From an uncultured Bacteroidales bacterium (GTDB taxonomy: Bacteria; Bacteroidota; Bacteroidia; Bacteroidales; Muribaculaceae), in NCBI GenBank assembly GCA_949123685.1, contig CASBHZ010000021.1, forward strand, positions 1 to 39,736: DNA of 39,736 nucleotides. The letters are read 5' to 3'. Of the stretch, positions 25,815-34,533 are shown piece after piece. Under the pieces are notes generated by a model, which saw only the letters and a list, made by a program, of their open reading frames with translations, was not told the DNA's origin and searched no databases. Within the stretch, counting starts at the first letter, position 1. Every line of letters begins with the position of its first letter. Made by a program: the position numbers and the translations under genes.

Positions 25815-26863
25815 ATACCTTGCTCATCCATGTGGATACCGATTTTCAATGAGAAAGCACATCCGGCCTTGGATGTTTCCACGAATGCCACATTAAAGAT
25901 ACGAAAAATTTCCGAAACTGCCAAATTCCTCTTCCTCCCGTTTGCATGTGGCGAAAATCTGATTGAACAAGGCTTGAAATTCGACGGCCAACGGACGTGA
26001 GTCGTTTGAAATCTCTATCCACTTTCATGACCGCGTAGGGGTACCATATACGAATTTCGGTGTAACAGACGGCATTTGACGGCAGATTTAGGCACCCGAT
26101 GCCCGATAGGTTCAAATATTTGGACTCGCGTATCTATTGATGTTAACTTTATCATATTCTTATGTATAGACAAGGATGTCAGTGTATATACCCTTTTGAG
26201 CATACTTACTATTATAGGAATGTATATACTACTTGGTAAACGTCTATAAATCAATTCGCTTTAACATACTCTCAGATATGGTTATAAACATAAATCCTGA
26301 TTGCCATATTTATAAACGACTGTTTGAGAGTGCCGATATGACAATATATGAATATCCATTTGTAAGAACGCAAAAGCGTATATCTGTTTGTTTATTCATT
26401 CAAACATTTAAACGTATAAATGCGGATTCGCAGCCATGCGGCTTCATAGCCACAAATCGCGGCAGATTCAGGCAATGCGAGGCGACATAATCCCGACTAG
26501 TCTGAAAGTTTGGACAGACAGAGAGCGTCATGTTATCTTTGTCGTAGAATTTCGGCCTTCTCAGACTCCGCCACCGGAACATTTGAGAAAAAGCCACGGA
26601 ACTCGCGCTTGCTGAAATTTGCTTCCCGCCACATACCTGATTCTTTTGAATCAGCATATTTACCCGAGTGCATACGCCGTCACATTCAGTTGATGAATTT
26701 TGGAATGATTGACCGCCCTATGTTCAAAGGAATATGCTGCTCAGAACGAAACGCGCCCCCATTATCCGGGCTTCAACTGTAAGCTTGGACAGCCCGAGGT
26801 GTGTAGTAGTGAAAGCGTCCAATAGAATTATCCTGATGTATGTTACCCCCCCCCAAAAAAAAT
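25815..26863. other. About 1 kb without a recognisable gene
   Basis: No frame here gives a protein I recognise; the short open frames have no family motif and overlap on both strands. It holds a degenerate 15-bp direct repeat (26080-26094 and 26460-26474, CGGCAGATTYAGGCA), each followed further on by a TTTGGAC motif, a small IR CTGATTC/GAATCAG (26637-26654), and a run of 9 C and 8 A just before the next gene. It may be the decayed mob/oriT region. Confidence 0.5.
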
Positions 26864-27301
26864 ATGGCAAAAAGATATGACAACGACTTTGATGCCGATG
26901 CCTTTGTGGAGAATTTTCGTGCTAAGGAAGCGCCGCCTTCCGCTCACCGAAATAAAACTGAAGAATCAATTCCCTCGACACAAGAACCGTCCTTCTCGGT
27001 GCTATCCAACCATAATGGAAGTTCTGCATCAAAATCCCGCAATTCGGCTCTAACAGCACAAACGGAAGAATACAGACGAAAATTCATTGATGATCTGACG
27101 TATCTATGTCCACCCTCCGGATGCTCAAATGTAAGAATCTGCCCTGAATTTGTAAAGCAGATCAAACAGTTGCAACTCCTATGTGGAAACCGCAAGGCCA
27201 ACCTTACAACCTTCATCAACAACCTGCTCAGACAGCACTTCGACGAATGCAAGGACGCAATCGTCAAGCTCTCTAAAGAATATGACAAGTCCCTTGAGTA
27301 A
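26864..27301 (+). CDS. DUF3408-like protein of Bacteroidetes mobile elements
   Basis: The 145-residue product begins MAKRYDNDFDADAFVENFRA, has a Ser/Thr-rich linker, and ends with a compact domain: YRRKFIDDLTYLCPPSGCSN, ICPEFVKQIKQL, KANLTTFINNLLRQHF. This order (disordered N-terminus, then an RHH-like C-terminal domain with a late FINN-x-L-x-x-HF) is that of DUF3408 proteins of conjugative and mobilisable elements. The ATG at 26864 is preferred; an upstream start would translate the C9A8 homopolymer. It overlaps the next gene by 20 nt. Confidence 0.72.
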   Translation: MAKRYDNDFDADAFVENFRAKEAPPSAHRNKTEESIPSTQEPSFSVLSNHNGSSASKSRNSALTAQTEEYRRKFIDDLTYLCPPSGCSNVRICPEFVKQIKQLQLLCGNRKANLTTFINNLLRQHFDECKDAIVKLSKEYDKSLE

Positions 27302-27605
27302 ATCTCAGTTAAACTCCGCTTCTACGTCGCTCATGCTTATGATTCCACAGGAGGAGTGGCAATCACTGCACGAGAAACTCGACCGTCTCATTGAGATAGT
27401 CGAGAAAACCCAGATTGGAAGTTCCGGCAAAGACTGGTTTGAGTCCGACGAAGTCCGCGAAATCCTCGGCATATCCCCCAAGACGTGGCAGAATTACCGC
27501 GACCAACGCCTCATCCCCTTCTCCCAAATCGGTCGCAAAATCTACGTCAACCGCGCCGACCTCGACGCCTTCCTCCGTTCGCATCGGATTGCGCCGAGAA
27601 AATAG
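27282..27605 (+). CDS. Excisionase-like helix-turn-helix protein
   Basis: The 107-residue protein ends in a MerR/excisionase-type winged helix: DWFESDEVREILGISPKTWQ, NYRDQRLIPFSQIGRKIYVN, ADLDAFLRSH. The N-terminus has a short helix (EEWQSLHEKLDRLIEIVEKT) common to Bacteroidetes element HTH proteins. Start choice is between 27282, overlapping the previous gene, and 27333 (MLMIPQEEW). In similar elements such proteins act as recombination directionality factors or regulators of excision; either fits beside this integrase system. Confidence 0.8.
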   Translation: MTSPLSKSQLNSASTSLMLMIPQEEWQSLHEKLDRLIEIVEKTQIGSSGKDWFESDEVREILGISPKTWQNYRDQRLIPFSQIGRKIYVNRADLDAFLRSHRIAPRK

Positions 27606-27620
27606 CAATCACTTTCATGG

Positions 27621-27652
27621 CAATCGGTTATGTTTTACGATATAACCGATTG
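27621..27652. terminator. 11-bp inverted repeat after the HTH gene
   Basis: CAATCGGTTAT (27621-27631) pairs perfectly with ATAACCGATTG (27642-27652) around a 10-nt loop, 16 nt after the HTH-gene stop. There is no strong T-tract, so it may be a weak terminator or an operator; its right arm overlaps the -33 region of the next promoter. Confidence 0.45.
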
Positions 27653-27679
27653 TCATCTCAAAAATTCTTTGTAACTTTG
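27650..27679 (+). promoter_or_regulatory. Promoter of the restriction-modification operon
   Basis: TTG at 27650-27652 and TAACTTTG at 27672-27679 match the Bacteroides -33/-7 elements with 19-bp spacing. A leader of about 145 nt follows, ending in AAACTCC (27764 region) and GGAGTTTTTTT (27817-27827) just before the ATG at 27832. This could fold as an attenuator-like hairpin over the ribosome-binding region. Confidence 0.5.
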
Positions 27680-27831
27680 CATAAATAGCAACCATAAAAA
27701 TCTGAATATGGCCGAAACGGTTTAAACCAACAGGCAGAGATGCCGCCAAACCAACCAAATTCCGAAACTCCCAAGCAGTCGTTGCAGGCACGGCCAGCCC
27801 TCAGATAACTGTCGCCGGAGTTTTTTTGTAT

Positions 27832-28977
27832 ATGACTGAAGACAAAGTTAGAGACCAAGCAGGTCAGATACTAGGTTTTACAGATAGTTCCGATGCCAAG
27901 TCTGGTGTTGGACAGATTACTTCATTCAATAACTTAGGCTTTTCAGGGGTTAAAGATCGTCCTGATGGGTGGTATCTTCCGTCAAAACCATTTCTGCCAG
28001 CAATTATACTTGAAACTAAAAGTACATCAACACCCCTAAAACAAGCACACATAGATGAGCTCCTGAAAAATTGTAGAATAGCACGGACAAAATACAAGAA
28101 TGTAGTAGGTATATTATACAATGGTGATGACATCATGGTATTCTTAAATGGATTACGTCGTGAGGGAGAATCTGAACTACAAAATAAAGAATATTATCTT
28201 GGATTATTCTCACAAGATCGTATCAATAAAGGGATGATATACCTTTTGACCAAGCGTATAAATGATAGCCTACATGTTGACTTTGGCATCAAGAATTTAT
28301 ATCACAGAATGATATTTACCGCCTGCGCTCTTGTCGCAAAAAGATATGGTGCTTCACTTGTTGCAGGAATGAACTATCAGACTTTCCATACTTCGATTCA
28401 TTCAACTCTTGCTAAATCCCTTGAGGAAGAACGTAAACAAAATCAGAAAATTGACATTTTACTTGATGTCTATTCTGAAATAAAGATGAATTCCACAGAG
28501 AACCAAGAAGCTATTGACAACTTTATAGATTGGGTATCTCAAATCTCTGATAACATTAATTCTGATTTTTGGAATGGAGAAGATGTAATGGGTATCTTCT
28601 TTAACGAATTCAATCGTTATAAGAAGAAATCGGAACATGGACAAGTCTTTACCCCCGACCATATTACGTCGTTAATGTATCGACTTGTTGAAGTTGACAA
28701 GAACGACATGGTAGGTGATTTTGCTTGTGGTAGTGGTGCCTTTCTAGTAAAGTCCATGTGTAATATGATTAAAGAAGCTGGAGGTGTTAATACTCACAAA
28801 GCGAAAGAAATTCAAAAGTCTCAATTATACGGAATAGAATTTGATCGTGAGATATTTGCTCTGGCCTGTGCAAATATGCTTATTCATAAGGATGGCAAAA
28901 CTAATCTTAGACAATTAGACACTCGCAGTGAAGAGGCAAAAAGTGGATTGAGTCTATTGGAATTACAAAAATTTTAA
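27832..28977 (+). CDS. BcgI-like nuclease/N6-adenine methylase, N-terminal part (frameshifted)
   Basis: The 381-residue ORF starts at the ATG at 27832. Residues 1-120 look like a PD-(D/E)XK nuclease domain: RPDGWYLP (D45) and AIILETKS (E61, K63). Residues about 225-375 are the N-terminal half of an N6-adenine methylase, with HGQVFTP, motif I VGDFACGSGAFLVK (about 294-307) and QLYGIEFDREIFALACANM. It ends just short of motif IV. At 28938-28942 the sequence has five A; six would restore EAKKWIESIGITKILMNPPF, running straight into the next ORF. The two ORFs are therefore one gene with a one-base deletion, real or a homopolymer error. A fused nuclease and methylase plus a separate S subunit matches BcgI-type systems. 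Confidence 0.83.
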   Translation: MTEDKVRDQAGQILGFTDSSDAKSGVGQITSFNNLGFSGVKDRPDGWYLPSKPFLPAIILETKSTSTPLKQAHIDELLKNCRIARTKYKNVVGILYNGDDIMVFLNGLRREGESELQNKEYYLGLFSQDRINKGMIYLLTKRINDSLHVDFGIKNLYHRMIFTACALVAKRYGASLVAGMNYQTFHTSIHSTLAKSLEEERKQNQKIDILLDVYSEIKMNSTENQEAIDNFIDWVSQISDNINSDFWNGEDVMGIFFNEFNRYKKKSEHGQVFTPDHITSLMYRLVEVDKNDMVGDFACGSGAFLVKSMCNMIKEAGGVNTHKAKEIQKSQLYGIEFDREIFALACANMLIHKDGKTNLRQLDTRSEEAKSGLSLLELQKF

Positions 28978-29600
28978 TGAACCCACCTTTTGAAGAAAAA
29001 TATGGGTGCATGAAGATTGTTACAAATGTTCTGGATAGTGTACCAGCCGGAACGAAGTGTGCGTTTATCCTTCCTGACAAGAAACTTGAAAAGCACGGAG
29101 GAAAGAAGCTTCTAAAAAAGCACTCATTGGAGAAAATCATAAAGCTACCTGAAAAGACTTTTAATGAAGGGGTAACCACTTCAATATTTATCTTTACTGC
29201 TGGCAAACCACATAAAGATAAGGCAATATTCGCTTGCTATATATCCGAGGATGGATTAGAGACTGTAAAAAATCAAGGACGTCAAGATATACGGAATCGC
29301 TGGCAAGATATTGAAAATTACTGGGTAGAAGTAATTCGACGCCAATCAGGTGATGATTCAATTCAGTGGGTAATGCCCACTGAACATTTGAGTTATCAAA
29401 TGCCTAAACCACCGTATGAACTATTTGAGGAGGATTTCGTAGCTGTTCTTATGGACTATGAATTATTTAAGCGAGAGATTCTATCTAAAGATTTTAAGGA
29501 GGGAATTGCTAATAAGATTTTATATCACTCTCATGCTTTTGAAGAAGTAGATAAATTTATGCTTACTATTCCAAAAGAATCTAACTATGAAAAGAATTGA
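28977..29600 (+). CDS. BcgI-like nuclease/N6-adenine methylase, C-terminal part (frameshifted)
   Basis: The 207-residue ORF opens with the catalytic motif IV MNPPFEEKYG, normally internal to the methylase, then AGTKCAFILPDKKLEKHGGK, FNEGVTTSIFIFTAG and a helical C-terminus that contacts the specificity subunit in Type I/BcgI enzymes. Its ATG (28977) is the Met before NPPF, not a genuine start. Together with 27832-28942 it makes a continuous enzyme of about 589 residues. As annotated, motif I and motif IV lie on different polypeptides, so activity needs frameshift correction, ribosomal slippage at the A5 run, or split-enzyme assembly. Confidence 0.82.
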   Translation: MNPPFEEKYGCMKIVTNVLDSVPAGTKCAFILPDKKLEKHGGKKLLKKHSLEKIIKLPEKTFNEGVTTSIFIFTAGKPHKDKAIFACYISEDGLETVKNQGRQDIRNRWQDIENYWVEVIRRQSGDDSIQWVMPTEHLSYQMPKPPYELFEEDFVAVLMDYELFKREILSKDFKEGIANKILYHSHAFEEVDKFMLTIPKESNYEKN

Positions 29601-30117
29601 TACTACTTGTTGGAGCACATATAAAATTACTGATATCTTTCTTGTAAAGAATACAAATTGTGTGCTTAGTCGAGACATTATGCCTGATAGTGGTGTATAT
29701 CCATATGTTACAGCATCATCTGTTAACAATGGCGTTTCAACTTATGTAAATGTTGATCCCATATTACTTGATAAAGGTAATTGCATACTCATTGGAGGCA
29801 AAACTCTAGTTTTTTCCTATCAGGAAAATGATTTTGTTTCTAATGACAGTCATAACTTAGCATTATATCTCATTGAGACAAAATATCGAAAAGAAAATGT
29901 ATATTTATTCCTAATCACAGCCTTAAAAGCATCTTTATCCAAGAGCTATAAGTGGACAGACTCAATTTCATATCGCGCTATTCAAAAGAATACTATTCTT
30001 TTGCCTTCTTATCCTGACGGAACCCCAGATTATAATTTTATGGAAAAGTTCATAGATAAACTGAGCGTACACGTCAAGAATCATCTTGATAAACTTTCTT
30101 CAATTATCTCACTATAG
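29587..30117 (+). CDS. Half-length specificity subunit (HsdS/BcgIB-like)
   Basis: The 176-residue protein has one target-recognition domain (WSTYKITDIFLVKNTNCVLS, YPYVTASSVNNGVSTYV, CILIGGKTLVFSYQENDFVS) and one terminal conserved helix (FMEKFIDKLSVHVKNHLDKL). Full S subunits have two such halves; a half-S usually dimerises and recognises a symmetric or gapped palindromic site. It overlaps the methylase gene by 14 nt and would direct both methylation and cleavage by the fused partner. No separate R subunit is present. Confidence 0.85.
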   Translation: MKRIDTTCWSTYKITDIFLVKNTNCVLSRDIMPDSGVYPYVTASSVNNGVSTYVNVDPILLDKGNCILIGGKTLVFSYQENDFVSNDSHNLALYLIETKYRKENVYLFLITALKASLSKSYKWTDSISYRAIQKNTILLPSYPDGTPDYNFMEKFIDKLSVHVKNHLDKLSSIISL

Positions 30118-30191
30118 TATCCCCAATTTGCTTTTTTTGACGAATACGAAATATAAAATAAGTATTTTAATCAAGTTGATGAATTATTAAT

Positions 30192-33100
30192 ATGGGTAAG
30201 TCTCTTAGGATATTGCATTTTTCTGATTTCCATTTAAATGGGAATAAACTTCAACAGGCTGAACATGTATTAGATTTCATGTTAAAGGCATTATTAGAAA
30301 TAAACAATGAGAAGGTTATTGACGTGATAATATTCTCCGGAGACTTCCTTGAAAAAGGAGGAGAAGGCTTTCAGCATGATATTCTGAATGGATTAAATGT
30401 ATTCAAAGAAAAGATACTAACTCGTATAACTTCATCATTAGGGCTTCCTTTGTCAAGAGTAATATTTACTCCCGGGAATCATGATATCGATAGAAGCAAA
30501 ATCGATGAATTCGCTGAAGATGGTATCGAACTAAGAGCTAATAGCAACAAAGATGTAATTAGCTTAATTGAAGGGAAAACGTCTCACGTTACAAGCCGAG
30601 CTGCATCATTTAAAGAGTTTGAAAAGAAATACTATGAAGATTGTGAAGACATTGAATATACTCATTCGGACTTCAATTCTCAGATAATATTAACTATTGA
30701 TGGATTAAATATTGGTTTTACTTCTGTTAATACTATTTGGCGGTGTGGTGTTGATGATGCAAACAAAATCGTCATGGGAATTAATCAATTAATTGAGAAT
30801 CCCATAAATCATAAGCAATTAGATTTGAAAATAGCTGTAACTCATTATCCAGTAGACCATCTTAAGGAATTTGAAAGGAAGGATGTTACAAATATATTAG
30901 GTAATAAGTATGATCTTTTTTTTACGGGTCATACTCATCGTGGTGATGTACAACCATTACTAAGCGATCAAGGGAATGTTGTATGGGCAATTAATGCTGC
31001 CGGTACACTCTCTAATAATATATATGAGAAAGACAATCATTTTAAAAATGCATTTCAAATAATTGATTATGATAAAACTATTGGTTGTAAAATAATTAGA
31101 TATTTACAAGCAGAATATACTGATTTTTCACTAGATAGAATGTATGGCGAAAACGGTATTTTATTTCGACCCATATTGACCCAGCAACAAATAAGTTTGA
31201 TTTCAAGACAAAATGAGGAGCAAGAGAACGAACGTCGTCTTGAAATATTCAAGAGTAAAATTTATCCGTTTATTCCGGTTAAAGAATTTGTTAAAGCATC
31301 TCCTCGTCTAATGTCTTCTGAATTTATATCATGCCCTGCCATTGATAGAATTAAGTCACAACTTGTGGATCAAACACAAAAAACACTACGATTAATGGCT
31401 CTATCAGGGATGGGGAAAACAAGAATTATTGCAGAAACTTTCAATGGACAAGATAATGTGTTTTATTCTAAATCCAGCAGTTGTGCCAACTCGATTTCTG
31501 CGTTTGTTGAACTTGATAGACCTATTACACTAATAGTGGACAATTGTGAGAAAGAAATAGCGAGGCATATACAGAAACTTATTGATGAAAACGGGAAAAA
31601 TATTCGCTTGATAACAGTATATAATGTCTTAACACCTGATGAAAAGAGAATATCAGCTTCAGTCTTAGAATTAAATTATGAAGATACTGCATCTGTCGTA
31701 AAGACAATGATTGATAATGAAGAATCATTAAAAGATAGGCCTGAAATAAAAGAAGCCATTAAAGAGCGTAGTGGAGGCATTCCATATATGGCTCTGCTAA
31801 TGATTGAAGGTTACAAGAAGAATCAGAATTTAAAAATCGAAAAAATTGACGACATTCTTTCTGCACTGTTGGAGGGTGGTAAATCCATAGAGAAGTTTAC
31901 ATCAAAATCAATGGAAGCCATATCTTTATTTGAGCCATTGGGTTATAAGGATAATTACTCAGACGAATATGACTGGATTCGTAATACACCTGTAATTAAT
32001 CATCTTTCACTTGATAAAGAAACGTCTAAATGCACACTTGATGATACGGTAAGGGATTTTTTATCGCGTCAACTTATTGAAGAAGATGGGCCATGCATTC
32101 GCATTAGGCCTCGACCATTAGCAGAATGGCTAACGGAAAAATGGTTGGAAAAGAATGGTGAAAGTATACCTGATGTTTTTAATGTTTTAAATTCAGAAGA
32201 AGAATCTTTAAGACGACGTTTAACTAGGGCTATGTCAAGAAGATTTCAGGAAATGACAGATTCTGCGTTTGCTCGTCAACTATTTGCGAAACTTAATAAT
32301 CTTGATAACGGGTCTTTTCATGATGAGAGGGTTGCATTCACAGAAGTGGGTTCACGGCTCCTCCTCTCTATGGGTACAGTGAATCCACAAGACGTCTCAT
32401 CAAATATATTCTCTTTACTAAAAAGAAACACAACCGATTGGATTAAAGAGAATATTAAGTATGAAACTCGCCGAAATTTGATTTATACTCTTGAACGTAC
32501 CGTCAGCTTCTCGGATGCGTTTAAGAGTAGTGCGCTCGCTTTAGCCAAATTAGCAAATGCGGAAAATGAGGATTTTGGCAATAATTCAAATGGAGATTTT
32601 AATCAGTTATTTCATGTATTCCTTTCTGGGACATCGGCAAGTTTAGAGGAACGATTTTCGGTAATTCTTTATCTTAGAGAGAATCTTAAAGAGAATGGTA
32701 ATCTTGTTTTATCAGCCATAAATAATGCTTTGCATTCTCATGGATTTTCCAAAATTTCTCCGAGTTCACAACTCCCGAAAGACTATGAACCAACACCTGA
32801 AGAAATTCATGTATATTGGACTAGGGCTATAGAATTATTAAAAGAAATCGTACAGGAAGATGGAGCATTCCTTGACAAAGCAGCTGAAATGATTTCAAAT
32901 CATGCAATGGGTCTTATTTCTTATGAGTCGGATTTGTTGTTTGACATAATTGGATTTATTTCTGAACAAAAAAAATTTGACTGGCCCTCTATGAGAGAGT
33001 CTCTTAGTCATATTTATTACTGGAAAAATATGACTGATGAGAAGATTAAAACGCCTCTGAAATATTGGATGGACAAATTGGAACCCAAATCGTTCTTTGG

Positions 33101-34475
33101 CAAACTGAAAGCGCATATTCAGGATATTCATAATGGAAGAATTGAACACAAGAGCTTTGAAGAAGAAGCAGATGCTTTTATGCTAGAAATGGAGCCCTTT
33201 GCCCTTGAATTCATCAATAATTCTATCTATGCAACTCAGGAATTCGTTGATATTTGCGGCGACAATTCGTCTGATTGGTTTTGGTTAATCCGTGCCATAA
33301 ACCCAATATTACAGGATAAAGTAAAAGCTGATCAACTCATTAATGGTCTTTCAGATGCTGTACAAAAATTACCAATTGATGCTGATAGTAGGTTAATATT
33401 ATCTTTATTAGCACAAATTCCAGATGGAGCATCTTTGATATTGTTAAGAGATAAATGGCATGCGGAAGGTAGGTTTCAGCTAGCAGCATCTCTGTCGGGT
33501 ATAATTGAAAACAGATATGAAAGTCAATATTCTCACATTAAGCTAGGATATATTAATGAAGGTTATGATAATTATTGTGTAAATAATTATCTAGGATATA
33601 GTATGTCACATGGCACATTTAATGATATTGTAGATTTTGCTAGCCAAATGTTAGACGATAATATTGACACAGTTGAGGTCGTGTATCCCTATTTAATTAA
33701 TAGAGTAAGATTTCGTATACATGATATTGATGAGAATACATTAGGAAAGTTGGAAAATCTACTGCTTAAATACGAATTTTCAGACTCTACCAGTGCTTTA
33801 AATAGAGATATTGTTGATCTCATGGGGGATTTGCTACAACAACATAATCGCCCTGAATTTGCAGTAAGCGTACACCGATTAATAGTAAAGACAACTAGTA
33901 CAACATATTTGATCAATAAGCCTTTTGATCATATTTATTTTTCGTTGCTTCCAAAATATGAAGATGTATTACTTCCTATTATTTTGAATGATTTGGCTGC
34001 GGAAGATGAAAGAGTGTTGTTCTATCATGCAATGCGAATGAATCTTGGTTCTGGATTTGGATCTGGAGCAGGGCCTCTGTTTCAATGTAGTGAAGATCGA
34101 ATTAAGGAGATATGTTTATCTTCTTCACCATCACTTGCTGTCAATCTGGCTCAAATGTGCCCTGTCTATAATTATTCAGAAGAGGGTAAGGTTTCAGGTC
34201 TCAGCGACTTTTTCCTATGGCTGTGTGACCATTTTGGTGACGAGAAAGATATGCTTGATGCATTTAGCTCAAACATGGGCACTTTCTCGTTTTGTGGAAA
34301 CGAGATATCTGCAATGTATGCTTCTAGAATTCCTCTGTTTGAGCCACTTCTATCACACTCCAAGGGCACGGTGCGTTCTTGGGCCCAACGACAGATAGAT
34401 TCTTTAAAAGCTCAACACGACTATGAAAAAGGAAATGAAGATTACCACAAAGCTATTTACGGAAAACCTCTATGA
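30192..34475 (+). CDS. Metallophosphoesterase-STAND NTPase fusion, candidate antiphage (Avs-like) protein
   Basis: The 1427-residue protein has an N-terminal calcineurin-like metallophosphoesterase (1-310) with a full active site: FSDFHLNG (D12, H14), FSGDF (D51), TPGNHD (N96, H97), VTHYP (H218) and FTGHTHRGD (H247, H249). A linker with a charged helix (335-355) leads to a P-loop NTPase at about 380-650: Walker A LSGMGKTR (G406-T410), Walker B ITLIVDNCE (D450), and a later RSGGIPYMALLMIEG block of STAND type. Residues about 650-1427 are helical, apparently TPR/HEAT-like, as in STAND sensor regions. STAND proteins of the Avs group sense phage proteins and activate N-terminal effectors. Metallophosphoesterase effectors are described in conflict-system surveys, but I cannot place this architecture in a named type. 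It is AT-rich and lies 74 nt after hsdS. Confidence 0.85.
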   Translation: MGKSLRILHFSDFHLNGNKLQQAEHVLDFMLKALLEINNEKVIDVIIFSGDFLEKGGEGFQHDILNGLNVFKEKILTRITSSLGLPLSRVIFTPGNHDIDRSKIDEFAEDGIELRANSNKDVISLIEGKTSHVTSRAASFKEFEKKYYEDCEDIEYTHSDFNSQIILTIDGLNIGFTSVNTIWRCGVDDANKIVMGINQLIENPINHKQLDLKIAVTHYPVDHLKEFERKDVTNILGNKYDLFFTGHTHRGDVQPLLSDQGNVVWAINAAGTLSNNIYEKDNHFKNAFQIIDYDKTIGCKIIRYLQAEYTDFSLDRMYGENGILFRPILTQQQISLISRQNEEQENERRLEIFKSKIYPFIPVKEFVKASPRLMSSEFISCPAIDRIKSQLVDQTQKTLRLMALSGMGKTRIIAETFNGQDNVFYSKSSSCANSISAFVELDRPITLIVDNCEKEIARHIQKLIDENGKNIRLITVYNVLTPDEKRISASVLELNYEDTASVVKTMIDNEESLKDRPEIKEAIKERSGGIPYMALLMIEGYKKNQNLKIEKIDDILSALLEGGKSIEKFTSKSMEAISLFEPLGYKDNYSDEYDWIRNTPVINHLSLDKETSKCTLDDTVRDFLSRQLIEEDGPCIRIRPRPLAEWLTEKWLEKNGESIPDVFNVLNSEEESLRRRLTRAMSRRFQEMTDSAFARQLFAKLNNLDNGSFHDERVAFTEVGSRLLLSMGTVNPQDVSSNIFSLLKRNTTDWIKENIKYETRRNLIYTLERTVSFSDAFKSSALALAKLANAENEDFGNNSNGDFNQLFHVFLSGTSASLEERFSVILYLRENLKENGNLVLSAINNALHSHGFSKISPSSQLPKDYEPTPEEIHVYWTRAIELLKEIVQEDGAFLDKAAEMISNHAMGLISYESDLLFDIIGFISEQKKFDWPSMRESLSHIYYWKNMTDEKIKTPLKYWMDKLEPKSFFGKLKAHIQDIHNGRIEHKSFEEEADAFMLEMEPFALEFINNSIYATQEFVDICGDNSSDWFWLIRAINPILQDKVKADQLINGLSDAVQKLPIDADSRLILSLLAQIPDGASLILLRDKWHAEGRFQLAASLSGIIENRYESQYSHIKLGYINEGYDNYCVNNYLGYSMSHGTFNDIVDFASQMLDDNIDTVEVVYPYLINRVRFRIHDIDENTLGKLENLLLKYEFSDSTSALNRDIVDLMGDLLQQHNRPEFAVSVHRLIVKTTSTTYLINKPFDHIYFSLLPKYEDVLLPIILNDLAAEDERVLFYHAMRMNLGSGFGSGAGPLFQCSEDRIKEICLSSSPSLAVNLAQMCPVYNYSEEGKVSGLSDFFLWLCDHFGDEKDMLDAFSSNMGTFSFCGNEISAMYASRIPLFEPLLSHSKGTVRSWAQRQIDSLKAQHDYEKGNEDYHKAIYGKPL

Positions 34476-34533
34476 TAATATTATCATTACTTTTCTGCGA
34501 TAAGAAATATTAACTAGCCTTTTAGTCATAAAT

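Noticed and set aside
26233..26782. Short plus-strand open frames of 85 and 90 codons
   Set aside because: Overlapping frames exist on the other strand, no recognisable motif, and atypical composition; treated as non-coding.
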